61,845 bases of DNA, taken from positions 1 through 61,845 of the forward strand of contig JAPLIE010000081.1 of assembly GCA_026389265.1 (NCBI GenBank). Direction: 5' to 3'. Positions 44,130 to 53,399 of the stretch are shown here, one piece after another. Within the stretch, counting starts at the first letter, position 1. Every line of letters begins with the position of its first letter. The translations under genes and the position numbers were made by a program. Source of the DNA: Cyanobacteriota bacterium. GTDB taxonomy: Bacteria; Cyanobacteriota; Cyanobacteriia; PCC-6307; Cyanobiaceae. The notes beneath the pieces were generated by a model, which saw nothing but the letters and a program-made list of their open reading frames with translations, ran no database searches and was not told where the DNA came from.

Positions 44130-44351
44130 TGAACAGAAATTCCATAGCTGCCGTTCTTGCTCCCCTGCTGGGATTCGCGCTTGCCCAGTCCCTGCCCCCA
44201 CGCAGGTGGAGGTGGGGAATGCGTATGATCCTGGCCCCGGCGGCAGCTGGGGAGATGGCGGCTACCCTCCTCCCATTGGCAACCGCAACTGGGTGGCAAC
44301 AGTTGGGGTGGCGGCGGCGGCGGTAATGGCAACTGGACCCCGCGCTACTGA
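44130..44351 (+). pseudogene. Decayed gene for a small Gly-rich secreted protein
   Basis: In the 350-base gap 44048-44397, three frames together make a plausible small exported protein: a signal-like NSIAAVLAPLLGFALAQS, then VEVGNAYDPGPGGSWGDGGY, then NSWGGGGGGNGNWTPRY and TGA at 44349. Each step changes frame (one base missing at AACTGGGTGG), and no start codon is obvious. This looks like a gene broken by small indels. Confidence 0.4.
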
Positions 44352-44397
44352 AACCTGAGCCTGAGCGATCTTCAGGTCTGTTGTGTTGAGCTCGCCT

Positions 44398-44973
44398 TCA
44401 GTTAGCGGCTATGGCCAAGGCCAGGCTGATGCCCTCACCGGCCAGCATCAGGCTGCAGAGAAGGGCCAGCAGCTTGTAGGTCCAGGGTGGACTGATCCGG
44501 GCCACCATTGAAGTGTCGAGGCCGGATCGCACGGCGAAGTCTTCAAGGAAGGCCTCGAAGCGTTCCACCCGCTGAGGCAGCAGGAACGCTCCACCCGCCT
44601 GATCTCGCACGTAATACACCTTGCCGCCCTGGCTGGTGCCTACCGGGGTGAGCGACTGAATCGCGCTCCAGGGAAGCTGCCAGCCGCGGCGCAGCAGCCA
44701 GGCGCACCAGGGGGGATGGCCCACCCCGATCCCGCTGCCATCCAGTACCACCCGCTCACTGGTGATCGCCACCACGAATACCAGCCCCAGGGGCACCGCC
44801 GCCAGCAGCAGGGGCCGCAGCGTCTCGGGGGCCATCAGCGGCAGGGGCAACACCAAAGCCAGATAAAGGGCCAGCAGGGTGAAGCGGATCAGTGGGGCCA
44901 TGGCGTGGATGCCCTTCTCCGGTGAAGGGACTGCGCTGTCCCGGGACAAGCTGGGGGCAGGAGACTCAGACAC
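44398..44973 (-). CDS. Membrane protein of unknown function
   Basis: A 191-residue protein with a GTG start at 44973; an ATG at 44901 (MAPLIRFTLLA) is an alternative that begins directly at the first membrane helix. Two helices at the front (LLALYLALVLPLPLMA and LLLAAVPLGLVFVVAI), a soluble middle domain with WQLPWSAIQSLTPVG and YYVRDQAGGAFLLPQRVERF, and a C-terminal helix. The middle part resembles PH-like or DUF-type membrane proteins. No family named. It follows the next gene by six bases, so both share a transcript. Confidence 0.6.
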   Translation of the reverse strand: MSESPAPSLSRDSAVPSPEKGIHAMAPLIRFTLLALYLALVLPLPLMAPETLRPLLLAAVPLGLVFVVAITSERVVLDGSGIGVGHPPWCAWLLRRGWQLPWSAIQSLTPVGTSQGGKVYYVRDQAGGAFLLPQRVERFEAFLEDFAVRSGLDTSMVARISPPWTYKLLALLCSLMLAGEGISLALAIAAN

Positions 44974-44979
44974 AGCCGT

Positions 44980-45264
44980 TTAGCGGTCTTCGGGGGAGCC
45001 GGGCAAGGGCTCGATCACGCTGGAGGGGCGGTAACGACCGCCAAACACCTCCTCCTCGCGGCCCTTCCAAAACTCCCCGAGCCGCATGAGGTCAGCGTGG
45101 GCCTCCTGGACCTGCTCCAGGTACTCCTGGGGATCCATGGTGTCCTTGGCTTCGCGGATCTTGGCCAGCCGCAACAGGTGCCAGGTCCAGGGCTTAACCA
45201 ACTCGCCGCGCGCCTCGAAGAAGCGGGCCAGGTCCTCGGAGGGGGGCAGGGGAGGGGTGGCCAT
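44980..45264 (-). CDS. Small soluble hypothetical protein
   Basis: A 94-residue charged protein from ATG 45264 (MATPPLPPSEDLARFFEARG); the frame further upstream is not convincing. It is helical (LVKPWTWHLLRLAKIREAKD) and reads like a conserved cyanobacterial protein. No cofactor or membrane motif. Likely co-transcribed with the membrane protein six bases downstream. Confidence 0.6.
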   Translation of the reverse strand: MATPPLPPSEDLARFFEARGELVKPWTWHLLRLAKIREAKDTMDPQEYLEQVQEAHADLMRLGEFWKGREEEVFGGRYRPSSVIEPLPGSPEDR

Positions 45265-45487
45265 CGCCGAGCTGAACAACCTTAAGAAAACCACCCTATG
45301 AACTTGATGCGGGGGGTTGTGGGAGGGGGTGGGACGGTTTCCTTCCTTCACTTTTACCCCAGCGGCCATTCCACCCCCGGCAACTCGCCCCAGGCTGATC
45401 GGAGCGACAGCCATCCCTCGGCAGGCCTGTTTCATTCGGCCCCCTTCGCGTCGCTGTCACCCGGGCCAGCCCATTCAAGGTCGGTGC

Positions 45488-46441
45488 TTAGCTGATTCGC
45501 TCCCAGCCGTAGAGCTCAGGCCGCAGGTCCTCGTGGTAGCGCGTGCCGGCCGGATGGGTGGGGCCGTAGTCGGAGGGGATGCAGTCGGCCAGGAGCAGGG
45601 TGGATTCGGGGCGGGCGGCCACCAGCACATCGCCGTGGGGCCCGCAGATGATGCTGTTGCCCAGGTAGGCCGCCTTCACGGTGCCGTTCACCGTTTCCTC
45701 GCCGCAGCGGTTGGCATAGGCCACGAAGCAGTTGTTCTCGAAGGCGTGGGCGGGGATCAGGGTGCGGGAGACATCGGGGTAGGGCCGGTCGGTGGGCTGG
45801 CCATTGCTGAGCAGGGCCCAGGTGTCGGCAGCGGTGGGGATGAGCACGATCTTGGCGCCGCTCAGGGCGAGGTTCCGGGTGAGTTCAGGGAACTCCGCCT
45901 CATAGCAGTTGAGCAGGCCCACGCCGATCCCATTCACCGCCTGCAACGTGAACGCCTCGCCTTCCTCCGGATGGAGATAGCCCGGGCTCCAGCAGAGCTT
46001 CTCATCGGGACCCCAGAGGTGGGTCTTGCGGTAGTTGCGCAGCAGGGAGCCATCGGCGCCGAACAGGGCGATGGCGTCGTAGAAGCGCTCTTGGCCGGCC
46101 ACCAAGGCCCGTTCGGGGTAGGGGCAGGCCACCGCCAGGCCATGGCGGCGGGCTGCGGCAGCGACCCGCTGCAGGCTGGGGCCATCCACAGGCTCGGCCA
46201 GGCGGCGGGCCAGCTCCGGGGTCACGATGTAGCCGCTGAGGTAGAGCTCCGGGAAGGCCAGCAGCTGCACCCCCTGGGCGGCGGCGAGGCCGCAAACGGT
46301 TTCCAGGCGTTCGAGGTTCTCGGCCACGGCCTCGTTCGTGGCCGCAGCGCCGGTGCCCTGCCAGATCCCCAGCCGCAGGCCCTCGCCAGGCACTGGTGGC
46401 GTGGGTCTCAGGAAGCTGTGAAGGCGGTAGGCGAGGTCCAT
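45488..46441 (-). CDS. Carbon-nitrogen hydrolase (nitrilase superfamily)
   Basis: A 317-residue enzyme with the Glu-Lys-Cys triad: Glu65 in FPELYLSGY, Lys139 in YRKTHLWG, Cys179 in LLNCYEAEFPE. The layout suits an amidase or R-amidase-like member; the substrate may be an amide or nitrile of a small amine. ATG start at 46441. Standalone gene; the next 500 bases upstream hold no gene. It has no signal peptide, so it is cytosolic. Confidence 0.85.
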   Translation of the reverse strand: MDLAYRLHSFLRPTPPVPGEGLRLGIWQGTGAAATNEAVAENLERLETVCGLAAAQGVQLLAFPELYLSGYIVTPELARRLAEPVDGPSLQRVAAAARRHGLAVACPYPERALVAGQERFYDAIALFGADGSLLRNYRKTHLWGPDEKLCWSPGYLHPEEGEAFTLQAVNGIGVGLLNCYEAEFPELTRNLALSGAKIVLIPTAADTWALLSNGQPTDRPYPDVSRTLIPAHAFENNCFVAYANRCGEETVNGTVKAAYLGNSIICGPHGDVLVAARPESTLLLADCIPSDYGPTHPAGTRYHEDLRPELYGWERIS

Positions 46442-46943
46442 CGGGATCGGGGGCCGGCGATGGGGCCGTGGCGGTGTGCCTGATCCTCCGACAGCTCCTG
46501 GCCGGGTTGCCGGTTCCGTCCTGGTTCCCTTTAGGGCGTTTCCCTAGGCCGGACATGGAATCCCCAGGGTCCGCACAGGGCAGCGCAAGCCGCCACTTCC
46601 CAGACGCCGCCTCACCCCGGACAGGGCGGACACACCACCATCAGAAATTTGATGAAATTCCCCCTCTTGTAGATCAGACAATCAAGAGAGGGGGCAGAGC
46701 CCCCTGTCCGGCATGTCCGGACTGTCCGGCTCAGGCGCAGGGCGGAGTGAGGATGGGGGGGGCAGCCCTGAGCACTCATTTCGGTAGATGGGGCGAGACC
46801 ACCACACATAGCTCCCAGTGACCGCAGCCACCCACCTCACAACAAACAGACGGACTATCTCTGGCGATTAGTGAAAAATTGTTTCGGCTGCCATAAGAAC
46901 TCGCTTTCAGCGTAGAGTTGATTAATAACGCTTTTCTACGGTT
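46442..46943. other. Gene-free stretch with CCGGACA repeats and two overlapping hairpins
   Basis: No coding frame is convincing here. The heptamer TGTCCGG or its complement recurs at about 46549, 46614, 46705, 46714 and 46723. A perfect hairpin AGGGGGC-AGA-GCCCCCT lies at 46689-46705 and an overlapping imperfect one (CCCCTCTTG with CAAGAGAGGGG) at 46661-46694; they could not both form. There is no T-run, so neither is an ordinary terminator. Function unknown. Confidence 0.5.
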
Positions 46944-47207
46944 ATGAGACTGTTGAATTTTGCCTTGCTTGCACTTGTGGTTTTCCCGAGCAGCGCAATT
47001 GCAGGTCAGGTATATTTGGTGGGATTTGCCAAGTCTGGAGAAAGTAAAGCAATCAGCGCGATTACGTCTTTTACTCTACCGATGGAAAGCATAGACCAGT
47101 GCCGAGCTTAAGGAGATAAACTCATGGCAAATAATGCCAATGGGGGGAAAATTCAAGGGACCATTGACTACTTTAGGATTGGATATGACTGCATAGAAGG
47201 GAGATGA
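46944..47207 (+). pseudogene. Small secreted protein gene with an in-frame TAA
   Basis: From ATG 46944 a single frame reads a signal peptide (MRLLNFALLALVVFPSSAIA), then GQVYLVGFAKSGES and PMESIDQCRA, a TAA at 47109-47111, and continues GDKLMANNANGG then YFRIGYDCIEGR to TGA at 47207. The conserved-looking Cys pair (QC near residue 52 and DCIEG at the end) straddles the stop, as in small exported picocyanobacterial proteins I recall. Local AT content is much higher than the surroundings, suggesting transfer. The stop probably inactivates it. Confidence 0.55.
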
Positions 47208-47575
47208 CAAGGATGCCTGGCTGATGTTTCCCACCAGGTTGTTCATGCCTGCCGCTGAGCGAGCCACTGTTTGGCCCGGGCGCGTCGCACGGCCCGTCGT
47301 TGCTGCGCAGCCAGGAACGTGGTGCGACGGATTTGAGGCATCAAGAGCACACCAAAATTGTCAACGCAATCTAGCGTCGAGTAAGAAGAAAATGCGCCGT
47401 GGATCCGAGCATCTGGTGATCCGGGCATTCGCGCCCTCGGGCCCGCAGGCTGCGCCTTGAATGACCTTGGAATGACGAGACGACTGCGGTCTAGCCCAGC
47501 CCCGTTGACCTCGCCGGGACCGGCCGGCCATCGCTTCCGTTTCCCCTACGTCGGCCCCCTGTTCCTGATCCCATC
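47208..47575. other. Gene-free stretch upstream of the glutamate decarboxylase gene
   Basis: I see no convincing gene here. The only open frame of note is on the minus strand (47243-47428, Arg-rich, MPQIRRTTFLAAQQRRA), too short and unsupported to call. The leader for gad must lie in the last 100 bases, but no promoter is clear. Confidence 0.4.
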
Positions 47576-48982
47576 ATGACCGCGAGCTCCCCGCCGCCGA
47601 AACGCCGCGCCAGCACCATCGGGATCAGCGCCGGCCTCAACGCCCGCCTGGCCGCCAACCTGCCCGCCGAAATCCCCCGCGATTCACTACCCGCCCGCGG
47701 CCTCGATGCCCAGAACGCCTACGAGCTCATCCACGATCACTTGATGCTCGATGGCAACGCCCGCCTGAATCTGGCCACCTTCGTGGGCACCTGGATCGAG
47801 CCGGAGGCCAGGCGGCTGATGGTGGAATGCGCCGATAAGAACATCATCGATAAGGACGAATACCCCCAGACCGCCGATCTGGAGCAGCGTTGCCTGCGAA
47901 TCCTGGCCAATCTCTGGAATGCCCCCGATCCCACCCAAGCCATCGGCATCTCCACCACCGGCTCCAGCGAGGGCTGCATGTTGGGCGGCCTGGTGATGAA
48001 GTGGCACTGGCGCCAGCGACGCCGCACGGCGGGCCTGGAGAACGGCACCCCCAACCTGGTGATGGGCAGCAACACCCAGATCTGCTGGGACAAGTTCTGC
48101 GCTTACTTCGAGGTGGAGCCGCGCTTGGTGCCGATCACGGCGGATCGGCTCCAGCTGGGCGCCGAGGAGGCGGTGGCCCGTTGCGATGAGCACACGATTG
48201 GCGTGGTGGGGATCCTGGGCAGCACCTTCGATGGCAGCTACGAACCGATCGAAGAACTGAGCAGGCAGCTCGATGCCTTGCAGGAACGCACCGGGCTCGA
48301 CATCCCGATCCATGTCGACGCGGCCTCGGGCGGTTTCGTGGCGCCGTTCAATTCTCCGGATCTGGTCTGGGATTTCCGCCTGAGCCGGGTGGTGTCGATC
48401 AACAGCAGCGGCCACAAGTACGGCGGCGTGCTGCCCGGGGTGGGCTGGGTGCTGTGGCGCCACGACGACCTGCTGCCCGCGGAGCTGCGCTTCAACGTCA
48501 ACTACCTCGGCGGCCAGATGCCCACAATCGGCATGAACTTCTCCCGCCCCGGTGCCCAGGTGGTGGCGCAGTACTTCAACTTCCTGCACCTTGGCCGCGA
48601 GGGTTTCGCCCACCGCATGGCCACCCTGGAGGCGATCGCCTCCCACCTGGCCGATGGCCTCCGCGCTCTGCCGCCGCTGCGGCTGGTGAGCCATCCGCTC
48701 GGCCAGTTGCCGGTGTTTGCCGTAGAGCTGGATCCGTCCGTGCGGAACTGGAGCGTGTTTCACCTCTCCGACAAGTTGCGCGAGCGGGGTTGGCAGGTGC
48801 CGGCTTACACCCTTCCGGCCGACTGCCAGGAGAGGGCCGTGCTGCGCTTCGTGGTGCGGGCCGGCTTCAGCCGCGACATGGCTGACGCCCTGCTCGATGA
48901 CATCGAGCGGGCGGTGGGCTGGTTCGAGAGCCTGACCCTGCCGATGCCGGAGCCGATCACCAGCAGCAGCTTCCGCCACTAG
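47576..48982 (+). CDS. gadB: Glutamate decarboxylase (PLP)
   Basis: A 468-residue fold-type I PLP enzyme that converts glutamate to GABA, consuming a proton. The family signatures ARLNLATFVGTW, TGSSEGCMLGGL, VDAASGGFVAPF and the lysine site SSGHKYGGVLPG (Lys281) are all present, with RPGAQVVAQYFNFL later. Length is as for bacterial GadB. ATG start at 47576. No antiporter gene is adjacent, so a role in carbon/nitrogen (GABA shunt) metabolism is as likely as acid resistance. Confidence 0.95.
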   Translation: MTASSPPPKRRASTIGISAGLNARLAANLPAEIPRDSLPARGLDAQNAYELIHDHLMLDGNARLNLATFVGTWIEPEARRLMVECADKNIIDKDEYPQTADLEQRCLRILANLWNAPDPTQAIGISTTGSSEGCMLGGLVMKWHWRQRRRTAGLENGTPNLVMGSNTQICWDKFCAYFEVEPRLVPITADRLQLGAEEAVARCDEHTIGVVGILGSTFDGSYEPIEELSRQLDALQERTGLDIPIHVDAASGGFVAPFNSPDLVWDFRLSRVVSINSSGHKYGGVLPGVGWVLWRHDDLLPAELRFNVNYLGGQMPTIGMNFSRPGAQVVAQYFNFLHLGREGFAHRMATLEAIASHLADGLRALPPLRLVSHPLGQLPVFAVELDPSVRNWSVFHLSDKLRERGWQVPAYTLPADCQERAVLRFVVRAGFSRDMADALLDDIERAVGWFESLTLPMPEPITSSSFRH

Positions 48983-49142
48983 CGCGGGTCCTGGGCCCAT
49001 CGCTGGCTGGAGGGTCAGATCGCCAGCCGTGTTGTGGCCGGCCAGTGAGCAGGAACGGAGTCGATGGCGGCGTCTCCAGGGCAGCGGCGGCACCCCAAGC
49101 AGGCATCAGATTGGCAACGTCGGTCTTGGATCGGAGAGCCCC

Positions 49143-50160
49143 ATGCCCGGGCTCCCGCCTCTGGCTTCGATCCGGCAGGCCCTCGCCTCGCGGCTGCTGG
49201 GCCCACCACCTCTGCTCTGGCGCCTAGGGGCTGGCGGCCGCTGCTTCTTTGGCGTGGTGTGGAGGCGGGCCAGTGGCCCCACACCCTCCGCAGCTGGCTG
49301 GCCCTGCTGCCCCTGGTGCTGCAACAGCTGCATTGGTGGAGTGTGCGCGTCCTGCGGCAGGCGCTGTGGCGCCGCCGCCTGCGGAAGAGGCGGCCCAATG
49401 CCACGCCACTTCCTCCTCCCCTGCCCAGGCGCCTTGCCCTGGCCGCCTGCTGGCTGAACAACTTCCAGTCCCATGAAGTGCGCCAGTGGCAGACCGTGGG
49501 CGTGGGCCGCTGGGCGGAGCTGAGCACCAAGCTGCCCGACAGCCACTGCGGTGCCTTCCACAGCCAGCGGCGGTAGGGCTGGCCCCAACGCTGCCGCCCG
49601 GCCCTGCGGCTCCTGGCCGACAAAGCCGCCCTCCTGGAGCACACCCCGCCGATCTGGCGCAGCCCTTGGTTGGCTCTTCCCCTGCCCCCCGGCGCTTCCT
49701 CTGCCCCCCCCGGCCTGGTGGAAGGCGGCGCTGCGTGGCCCCGGCCTGGTGCTCAAACCGCTCTCCGGCAACGCTTGCCGGTGTGTGGTCCGCTTCCACT
49801 GTCGCCAGGGCCAGCTCCATGGAGAAAGCCTGTTCAGACGCCTGCCCCAAGGCCCAGCCCCTGGCCTCCTTCTTGATGGCCCCGAAGCAAGCATTTCCCC
49901 AGCGCGGCTGCATGCCCACTGGCAGGGATTAGTGGGCCGGACCGAGCCGGCGATCGCTATGCCCTACCACTACCAGGCCGCCAGCCTGCCGCCCACGGAT
50001 CCTGGCCGTGGTGGTGCGGGTGATCACCCACCGGGCCACCCCCACCGCCGCGCCGACGGTGATCCACGCCTGGCTGGAGGTGCCCCTGCCCGTGGATAGA
50101 TCCAACCCCGACCACCAGGCTCCGGTGGCCTTCATCGATCTCCATGGGCGCCTGCTGCAC
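49143..50160 (+). pseudogene. Sugar-transfer-associated ATP-grasp-like gene, frameshifted and 3' truncated
   Basis: Four successive frames form one protein: LGPPPLLWRLGAGGRCFFG (from ATG 49143), LLPLVLQQLHWWSVRVLRQA and LAACWLNNFQSHEVRQWQ with a TAG at 49574, then GLVLKPLSGNACRCVVRF and GESLFRRLPQ, then VVRVITHRATP and HAWLEVPLPVD. The KPLSG-x-x-x-x-VVRF stretch and the late HAWLE segment suit an ATP-grasp fold of the sugar-transfer-associated type. At least three frameshifts and one stop break it, and its 3' end stops at an Rpn gene fragment. Confidence 0.55.
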
Positions 50161-50164
50161 CAGG

Positions 50165-50419
50165 CCGGGGGGGTTCGGCATAGAGGCGCCGCAGGAAACC
50201 GGCATCAGCGGCCATCTGGGCCTCAAGAATCAGCGCAGGCAGATCGGGCCGCTCTGGCGGCGGCAGAAACAGGCCATCGAGCCGGTATTCGCGCTCTTTG
50301 AGCACCGGCGCAAAGAAAGTGTAGCCAGTGGCATCAGGGGGCAGATCGGGCAGCAGCGGCAGGATCCGATCCGGTTGGTGCTGGAAGAGCCAATAAAAAA
50401 GCTTGTCGCTGGCGACCAC
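50165..50419 (-). pseudogene. Rpn/DUF2887 nuclease, N-terminal fragment (copy C)
   Basis: From GTG 50419 the frame matches the first 80 residues of the two neighbouring copies: DKLFYWLFQHQPDRILPLLP, then EYRLDGLFLPPPERP and ILEAQMAADAGF, ending at RRLYAE. Homology to copy B continues a little further in DNA but in a shifted frame, and then stops at the broken ATP-grasp gene. It is too short to be a working nuclease. Confidence 0.75.
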
Positions 50420-50443
50420 GACGGCGTCCTATGGGCGGGTGCT

Positions 50444-51306
50444 TCAGGTGTTGGCCGCCAGCCAGGCGTTGAGATTGGCCATGCCCTCGAAATCCAGCAG
50501 CGCCTCGGCAAGGGCCTCCAGCCGCTCCAGCGGCAGGCTGCGAATCATGCTTTCCTGCTCCCCACTCAGGGGCCCGCAGCGGCGGCTCAGCTGGCGCAGG
50601 GTGACCTTGGCTTCTCCTTGGACTTGACCCAGGGCGACGCCTCGGGCCTCACCAAGGGCGACGCCTCGGGCCTCACCCTGCGCCTCCCCCCGCCCAAAGA
50701 TCTCGCGGTAGGCCACGCTCTGGGTGAAGTCGTCGAGGGTGATGCCGCCCATGGCGCAGAGCTCCTGGATTGATCGGCCGTTAAAGCGTGCCACCAAGAT
50801 AGCGGCGATCACGTCATCGATCTCGGCGGCGCTGCTGCTGCCGGCGACCCGGGCCCGGAGGGCGGAGGTGGTGGCGGGCAGCTCCTGCTCGCTCTGGAGC
50901 AGCAGGGCCAACGCCTGCACCAAGGCCGGGGCGGTGGGGTTGGCGGCGGCGCTCAGCAGCTCGATCCACTGCACCCGCTGCTCCACAAACTCCGCCACCG
51001 GGGCTGGATCGCCGAAGTGCAGCTGGCAAGAGGGGCAGAGCACCACCACCCGCCACCGCTCGATACCCGGCTCCTGCTGCACCAGCCGGGCGGTTTCGGC
51101 GTAGAGCCGCCGCAGGAAGCCAGCGTCGGCGGCCATCTGGGCCTCCAGGATCAGCGCCGGCAGATCGGAGCGCTCTGGCGGCGGCAAAAACAGGCCATCG
51201 AGCCGGTATTCGCGCTCTTTGAGCACCGGCGCCGAGAAGGTGTAGCCACTGGCATCTGGGGGCAGATCGGGCAGCAGCGGCAGGATGCGATCGGGTTGGT
51301 GCTGCT
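50444..51306 (-). pseudogene. Rpn/DUF2887 nuclease lacking its N-terminus (copy B)
   Basis: About 287 residues starting at QHQPDRILPLLPDLPP and ending FEGMANLNAWLAANT. The PD-(D/E)XK-like core is present: EYRLDGLFLPP (Asp) and ALILEAQMAADAGF (Glu-x-Gln). A Gly/Glu repeat (GEARGVALGEARGVALGQ) from 24-bp DNA repeats follows GRGEAQ; copy A lacks it. The first 13 residues and the start codon are replaced by the 3' part of copy A at 51306. An internal GTG at 51226 could still start a shortened protein. Confidence 0.75.
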
Positions 51307-52035
51307 ACGAATCATGCTTTCCTGCTCAGCGCTCAGGGGCCCGCAGCGGCGGCTCAGCAGGCGCAGGGTCACCTTGGCCTCCCCCCGCCCAAAGATCTCG
51401 CGGTAGGCCACGCTCTGGGTGAAGTCGTCGATGGTGATGCCGCCCATGGCGCAGAGCTCCTGGATTGATCGGCCGTTAAAGCGTGCCACCAAGATAGCGG
51501 AGATCACGTCATCGATCTCGGCGGCCTGGCTGCTGCCGGCCACCCGGGCGCGGAGGGCGGTGGTGGTGGCGGGCAGCTCCTGCTCGCTCTGGAGCAGCAG
51601 GGCCAACGCCTGCCCCAGTGCCGGGGCGGTGGGGTTGGTGGCGGCGCTCAGTAGCTCAATCCACTGCAGCCGCTGCTCCACAAACTCCGCCACCGGGGCT
51701 GGATCGCCGAAGTTGAGCTGGCGGGAGGGGCAGAGCACCACCACCCGCCAGTGGTGGATCGTGGGCTCCTGCTGCAGCAGCCGGGCGGTTTCGGCGTAGA
51801 GACGCCGCAGGAAACCGCCATCGGCGGCCATCTGGGCCTCAAGAATCCGCGCTGGCAACTCCGGCCGCTCTGGCGGCGGCAGAAACAGCCCATCGAGCCG
51901 GTATTCCCGCTCTTTCAACACAGGGGCCGAAAACCTGTACCCGCTGGTATCCGCGGGCAGATCAGGAAGCAGCGGCAGGATCCGATCGGGTTGGTGCTGG
52001 AAGAGCCAATAAAAAAGCTTGTCGCTGGCGACCAC
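51307..52035 (-). pseudogene. Rpn/DUF2887 nuclease lacking its C-terminus, fused out of frame (copy A)
   Basis: From GTG 52035 (MVASDKLFYWLFQHQPDRIL) the frame holds about 243 normal residues: YRLDGLFLPPPERPEL, ARILEAQMAADGGF, WRVVVLCPSRQLNFGDP, ending SAEQESMIRS. It then enters copy B in the wrong frame and runs to 51151, so 30 family residues (LPLERLEALAEALLDFEGM-) are lost. Rpn proteins are RecA-independent recombination-promoting nucleases in E. coli; DUF2887 relatives abound in cyanobacteria. The nuclease core is complete, so partial activity is possible. Confidence 0.75.
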
Positions 52036-52317
52036 GACGGATTCCGGTTGGCGGCGGCGGATTCAGGCAGGTTGGCACGAAAGTGCTGCAGGCCTGGTCT
52101 CCGGCTGTGTTGCGGGCGGGTGCTGCGAGGCAGGGGTTCGGCGGAGTTGAGGGCGGGAGTTGCGAGCTGGCCCTCAGGCGGGAGCTGCGGAGCGATGGAT
52201 GGCCAGGGATAAGGGCGATTTACTGCACGGCTCAGGGCCCTATTTCGGCAGAATTGCGGTGCTGCCAACCTAGCGCCCAATTCCTTCCAATCCCTTTCGA
52301 TTGCACGGCGCGATTCC

Positions 52318-53109
52318 ATGCCCCGCCCTTCACGCTCCTTACCAGCAGGGCATTCGTTTCACATCACGCTGCGTTGCAATAGTCGGAAGTTTTTGATTGC
52401 CAAACGCATCAGGCGTGATGTGCTGCTGGTGGTTTTAGAGAAAGCAAAGCAGAACTACTCATTTCGCCTGTATGGAGTGTGCCTGATGGCTAATCACATC
52501 CATCTACTGATCAAGCCAGATGATGCCAGCCAACTGCCCAAACTGATGCACTGGGTGGGGTGGTACGCCTCCATGCTGCTCAACCGCTTTACAGGGCGGT
52601 GCGGGCACTTCTGGGAGGCGCGCTATTACTCCACCCCTATCGCCCCAGAAGACCACCAAAGGGCACTCAATACCCTGCGTTACATTCACGCCAATCCAAA
52701 GGCAGCAGGAGTGCGTAAAGGGTTTTATGACCCCTACAGCAACTACGGGCACTACAGCAGATTAGAAGCAGACGGATTGAGTGACTGGCACCATGCCTTT
52801 CTGCAACTGGAACCCACACTCACTGGATGCTCCAAGCGGTACATAAACTTCTGCAAGACATACCGCTGCAAATCAAAACCAATCAAAACCAGACAATGGG
52901 GCAGCAAGTTGATTGCGGTGCTCCAAAGCACTGCCACCAGAGAACAAGGCAACAGCAAACGCCATAGGCACTGCATTGGTCAGCAATCACTGCCGATCAA
53001 CCTGCCTACGCTGCAGCAACTCCCCGAGCACTGGCAGCACATTGCCCAGCAATTACACCATTGCAATGCACCACGCTGGAATGACAACGAATGCCTGAAT
53101 AGCAGTTAG
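52318..53109 (+). CDS. REP-associated tyrosine transposase (Y1 HUH, IS200-like)
   Basis: A 263-residue protein from ATG 52318. The Y1_Tnp core shows the N-terminal RAYT strand (HSFHITLRCNSRKFLIAKR), the HUH motif ANHIHLLIKP, and a downstream helix WVGWYASMLLNRFTGRCGHF then WEARYYSTPI, where a Tyr would be the nucleophile. RAYTs process REP palindromes and are usually single-copy and domesticated. GC content is clearly below its surroundings. I saw no repeated REP palindrome near it. The 282 bases before it (52036-52317) hold no gene. Confidence 0.85.
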   Translation: MPRPSRSLPAGHSFHITLRCNSRKFLIAKRIRRDVLLVVLEKAKQNYSFRLYGVCLMANHIHLLIKPDDASQLPKLMHWVGWYASMLLNRFTGRCGHFWEARYYSTPIAPEDHQRALNTLRYIHANPKAAGVRKGFYDPYSNYGHYSRLEADGLSDWHHAFLQLEPTLTGCSKRYINFCKTYRCKSKPIKTRQWGSKLIAVLQSTATREQGNSKRHRHCIGQQSLPINLPTLQQLPEHWQHIAQQLHHCNAPRWNDNECLNSS

Positions 53110-53297
53110 GGCGTAAAATGCTGTATTGAAGGAGAAATAAACATAAGAAATAGACGCCAAAGTGATAATCTTGTGGTGCTTATGAGTGCCAATACTTTAC
53201 TGAGGAAACTCATTTGATTAAATGCAGAATTAACAGCGATGCCGCCCAGAAGAAGTGGCAACACTCTCAAATCAGCACAGACGGTGCCAGGTAATCA

Positions 53298-53399
53298 ATG
53301 CTCCAGATCATCAAAAAGGGCTTTACAGACCCGTTGGCGTTATTGAGTTTTGTTGGAGTGGGCGGGGTTTATGGCCTGTTGGGGTTTGTGGCACAATGA
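53298..53399 (+). CDS. Possible small membrane protein
   Basis: A 33-residue frame, MLQIIKKGFTDPLALLSFVG followed by a Gly/Val/Leu-rich helix (GVGGVYGLLGFVAQ), with one membrane segment. It sits in the AT-rich gene-free stretch 53110-53551 after the transposase gene. No clear ribosome binding site. Its amphipathic start and single helix could mean a real small protein or coincidence. Confidence 0.25.
   Translation: MLQIIKKGFTDPLALLSFVGVGGVYGLLGFVAQ

Noticed and set aside
46612-46809. Minus-strand 65-codon frame in the long gap before the small secreted-protein gene
   Set aside because: Its sequence comes from the repeated CCGGACA motif and hairpins, with no start signal or family match.
47687-49093. 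Minus-strand frame of 468 codons opposite the glutamate decarboxylase gene
   Set aside because: Shadow of a highly conserved enzyme in a GC-rich genome; no domain and His/Gln-rich composition.
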